This document shows, in pieces, positions 61,222-64,000 of a stretch of DNA of 64,000 nt. Source of the DNA: Amoebidium appalachense (lineage: Eukaryota > Ichthyosporea); NCBI GenBank assembly GCA_963693365.1, contig CAVNZM010000008.1, positions 2,108,001 to 2,172,000 on the forward strand, in the 5' to 3' direction. Within the stretch, counting starts at the first letter, position 1; the number at the start of each line of letters is the position of its first letter. Both the position numbers and the translations under genes were made by a program. The notes beneath the pieces are model-generated. The model worked only from the letters and a program-made list of their open reading frames with translations. It ran no database searches and was not told the origin of the DNA.

Positions 61222-61902
61222 TTACTGCAGAGACATTTTATCTTTGTCCTTATCCTTGTCGCTGCCCACGAGTTTCTTGAAAGCCTTCTTGGTGCTGCTG
61301 GACAGGGATTTACCACCACTGCCAAGCTTGGGGCTGGGGGCCAGCTCCACTGTTGTCTGTATGTATACCCGAGGTTTCATTAGTAACACACCCGAGGTTT
61401 CATTAGGCACAAATTAATTAGTAACACTCGAGGTTTCATTAGCCTAAGGCACAAATTAACTAGTAACACACCTGAGGTTTCATTAGGCGCAAATTAATGA
61501 GTAACACACCCGAGGTTTCAATAGCCCAAGGAACAAATTAATTAGTAACACACCCGAGGTTTCATTAGGCACACTCCCGAGGTTTCAATATTGACACACC
61601 CAAGGTTTCGTTAATAACACACCCGAAGTTTCATTAGCAGCACACCTGAGGATCCGTTAGCCACACACCGGATGTTTCATTACTAAAATACCCGAGGTTT
61701 CATTAGGCACACACCCGAAGTTTCATTTCTTGCACACCCGAGGTTCATCAGTGACACACCAATTGACCAGAGAGATGCACATGCACGTGACCACATGTGT
61801 TGTGAATGCACAATGTCTGTACGCACAGTGCTAGATGCACATGCATGTGAGATTATGTATCTGTGTGCCGGCTCCTTCACTGTGCTCATGCTACATGCAT
61901 CA

Positions 61903-61933
<31 letters not shown>

Positions 61934-62560
61934 CTCCCCTCCGTCCCCACACCCATTACCCCCCTTCCCCCCCCCTCCCCCCCTCCACCCCCTTCCGGTT
62001 CACTTCCTCCTCTCTGATGTACCCAATACACCCATAGGTATTCTGTTTTTCTTATTCCCCTTTGTTCTTTTCATAATTTCTTCTTGTTTTGCGCGTGCGT
62101 GCGCGCCGCCCGTGCATGTGCGTGCGTGCACTCGCCTGCATTACGTTTGTGAGTGTGCGCATGTGCATGCTTGCACGCTCGTGTGTGTGTCTGTGTGTGT
62201 GTACATGTGTGTGCAGGGGGAGTACCCACCCTGACCTCCAAGCCCTCCACGGACTCCTCCTTGTCATCCAGTGCATCCTGTATCTGGTCTTTCTGTGGGC
62301 CAAAAACACAGGTCAGTGGGGTGAGGGTGCAACATGGCAAAAACCGTTGCTTTGCTACTTGTGCCCAGAAACGAAATCAAAATTTAATGTCAATAGGTAT
62401 ATTTCATCCCTTGGATGCTGTAGTGTGCACACGGGACGGCTGCAGGGAAAAGTGTGCCTGTGTGTGAGCGTGTGCATGCGTGCGAGTGCGCATGCATGAG
62501 AGTGCACGTGTGTGTGTGTGTGTGTGTGTGTGCGTGCGTGCGTGGGGGGTGTGTGTTGTG

Positions 62561-62625
<65 letters not shown>

Positions 62626-63384
62626 AGTGTGAGTGCATGCGTGTCTGTGATTCTTTCTACCAATAATGGTGCATTGATGGGGTGGGCACGTACGACAAAG
62701 TTTCCGACTTTAGCCAGGGGCTTGCTGACTGTGCTGGCGGCTGCATTGCCGATGTTGCCCACGGCCCCACCCACACTGCCCATGATCATCACCACCTACA
62801 CATGGAGCTGTCAGCATTTTTGTGTTTTCCCTGATTTATGTACTACATATACATTTTTTTTAATTTTATTTTATCCCGGTTTGTTCCCGGAGGTGCCCCT
62901 AGGAGCCCTCAGGGGGAACTACCGTCTTTCACCCAGAACCGACAGTACTCTAGCTAGGGTGCTACGTGTACTAGATATACACACACCCACACATGCACAG
63001 ACAAACAAACACATGCACAGACACACCCCACGCCCGCCCGCCCGCCAGCCCGCCCGCCCGCCCGCCCGCCCGCCCGCCCGCCCGCCCGCACGCACCGTGC
63101 GCGCGTGTGCGCCCGCATGTGGGAGCAAACACACGCATGCACACACACACATACACACACACACAAACCCACCCACCACCCACCCACCCACCCACCCACC
63201 CACCCACCACCCCCACACACACCCACACCCACCCACCCACACATCCATTCCACCCCATGTATACTCTTTACCTTCTGTATGTCGTTGATCGTTTCATTCT
63301 TGAGCTTGCCCAGGGGGCCCTGTATGGTCTGGCCCTGCCCAAAGAAGTGCTTGAACGACTGGTTGCTGACTTGCTGCAGGCACG
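61222..63384 (-). CDS. C-terminal part of an unrecognised protein (5' end beyond window)
   Basis: Four exons with matching phases: 63384-63272, 62795-62694, 62292-62230 and 61356-61222 (stop TAA at 61222). The visible 136 or so residues start CLQQVSNQSFKHFFGQGQTI and continue with a Gly/Ala-rich, amphipathic-looking stretch (IMGSVGGAVGNIGNAAASTV). An acidic segment (KDQIQDALDDKEESVEGLEV) follows, then a Ser/Lys-rich basic tail ending KLVGSDKDKDKDKMSLQ. The Gly/Ala segment flanked by Lys could touch membranes, but this is inference. All four donors and acceptors are GT-AG. I do not recognise the family. Upstream exons must lie beyond 63385, and I could not identify one before the window edge. 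Confidence 0.65.
61362..61760. repeat. Minisatellite, unit about 22-40 bp, core ACACCCGAGGTTTCATTAG
   Basis: About fifteen imperfect copies of CACCCGAGGTTTCATTAG(GC/TAA)CAC, some with an inserted AAGGCACAAATTAATTAGTA segment. It sits in the last intron of the 61222-63384 gene, directly upstream of its last exon. Confidence 0.93.
62508..62622. repeat. (TG)n microsatellite
   Basis: TG tracts with a GCGTGCGTGCGTGGGGGG interruption, between exons 2 and 3 of the last gene as modelled. Confidence 0.92.
63030..63237. repeat. (GCCC)n and (CCCA)n tetranucleotide arrays
   Basis: GCCC units at about 63030-63090, then CA-rich sequence, then ACCC units at about 63168-63237. They lie in the intron between the first two modelled exons. 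Confidence 0.93.
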
Positions 63385-63839
63385 CTAAAACCCCCCCACG
63401 CATATGTCAGTGCATTTTCAACCACTGACGGGTGATCACGCTGCATTTTCCGCATTGAAGATCTAAGCCCCCCCTCCTTCTCCCCCCTTCTTCCCCCTCC
63501 CCTTCAGTGTTGGGTAATCCTTCCCCACCCCTCGGGCCACTCCCCAAGCAATCTTCCCCTCTGTGTGCAAAAAAGATACGGAGGTCTAGAGCTGAAACGA
63601 TGCAGGCACCAGCAAGCATGCAGGTGCATGTAAGGGCACTCTGCCCGATGACAACATTATGGTCTCGGTTATGGGTCTTATAAGGGAGGTTGAGAAGAGG
63701 GGAGAAAGGATAATAGACATAGTAAATCTAGGGACTATGTTTATTGGTTTATTAAATATCATTTTTAAGGGGGGTAGGGGAAGGGGGGGAGGGGGTGGTG
63801 GTTCAGCAACTAATTCAGGCACATATAGCGTACGAGATG

Positions 63840-63880
<41 letters not shown>

Positions 63881-64000
63881 ATGTGTGTGTGTGTGTGTGT
63901 ATGTGTGTGCCTGTGTGTGTGTGTGTGTGCACTGCACTGCAGGGCAGGGGATGGGGAGAGGGGGGGGGGGGGGGAGGGACATAAGTGACAAGAAAGGAAT
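63385..64000. other. Right edge, probably intron of the preceding gene
   Basis: It contains a (TC)n then (TG)n tract at 63839-63928 and G-rich runs at 63767-63800 and 63960-63975. No exon identified. Confidence 0.5.

Noticed and set aside
61362-61760. CRISPR-like array
   Set aside because: The repeat spacing is irregular, the units are degenerate, spacers are not unique and the context is eukaryotic; it is a minisatellite.

Overview
The window is eukaryotic nuclear DNA. Its protein genes are split by many introns. Introns and intergenic DNA are filled with (CA/TG)n, (CT/GA)n, (GTGC)n and long poly-G/poly-C runs. One intron looks like a minor-spliceosome (U12) AT-AC intron. Genes include a Rab geranylgeranyltransferase alpha subunit, a TFIID subunit TAF4-like protein, a class C seven-helix receptor, an RBR-type ubiquitin ligase-like protein, a 12-domain Kazal inhibitor, a GH114 hydrolase and a Ty1/copia element. 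This fits a free-living, intron-rich protist. A plasmodial slime mould such as Physarum is my best guess (inference from U12 splicing, pyrimidine-rich introns and the receptor type), but the sequence alone does not prove it.

Layout. 1-2065: minus-strand copia Gag-Pol fragment running off the left edge, with a TATA-bearing leader to about 2200. 3868-4773 (-) and 5569-6330 (+): two intronless secreted-protein genes, divergently transcribed (Cys-rich unknown; GH114). 8750-12585 (-): five-exon gene with RING1, RING2 and CCHC knuckles. 16542-18863 (-): intronless Kazal array. 21200-34355 (-): 17-exon RABGGTA. 34356-41276: mostly non-coding, with a small mobile element and one candidate small gene. 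41277-50328 (+): eight-exon class C GPCR. 51910-59194 (+): eight-exon TAF4-like gene with a tRNA-Leu(CAG) inside intron 3. 61222-63384 (-): last four exons of an unrecognised gene that continues beyond the right edge.

All exon models were built by hand from splice signals, reading phase and family resemblance. The multi-exon models keep phase throughout: RBR-CCHC 957 nt, RABGGTA 1767 nt, GPCR 2688 nt, TAF4 813 nt. The genes do not form a pathway; this is a mix of housekeeping (TAF4, RABGGTA, tRNA), signalling (GPCR, RBR) and secreted proteins.

Main points for a second look: the AT-AC intron; an RBR protein with no visible IBR and a CCHC tail; a roughly 110-123 bp mobile element with two copies, target duplications and a paralogous empty site; a roughly 230 bp dispersed repeat; and a recurring poly-C tract a few bases after many 5' splice sites.
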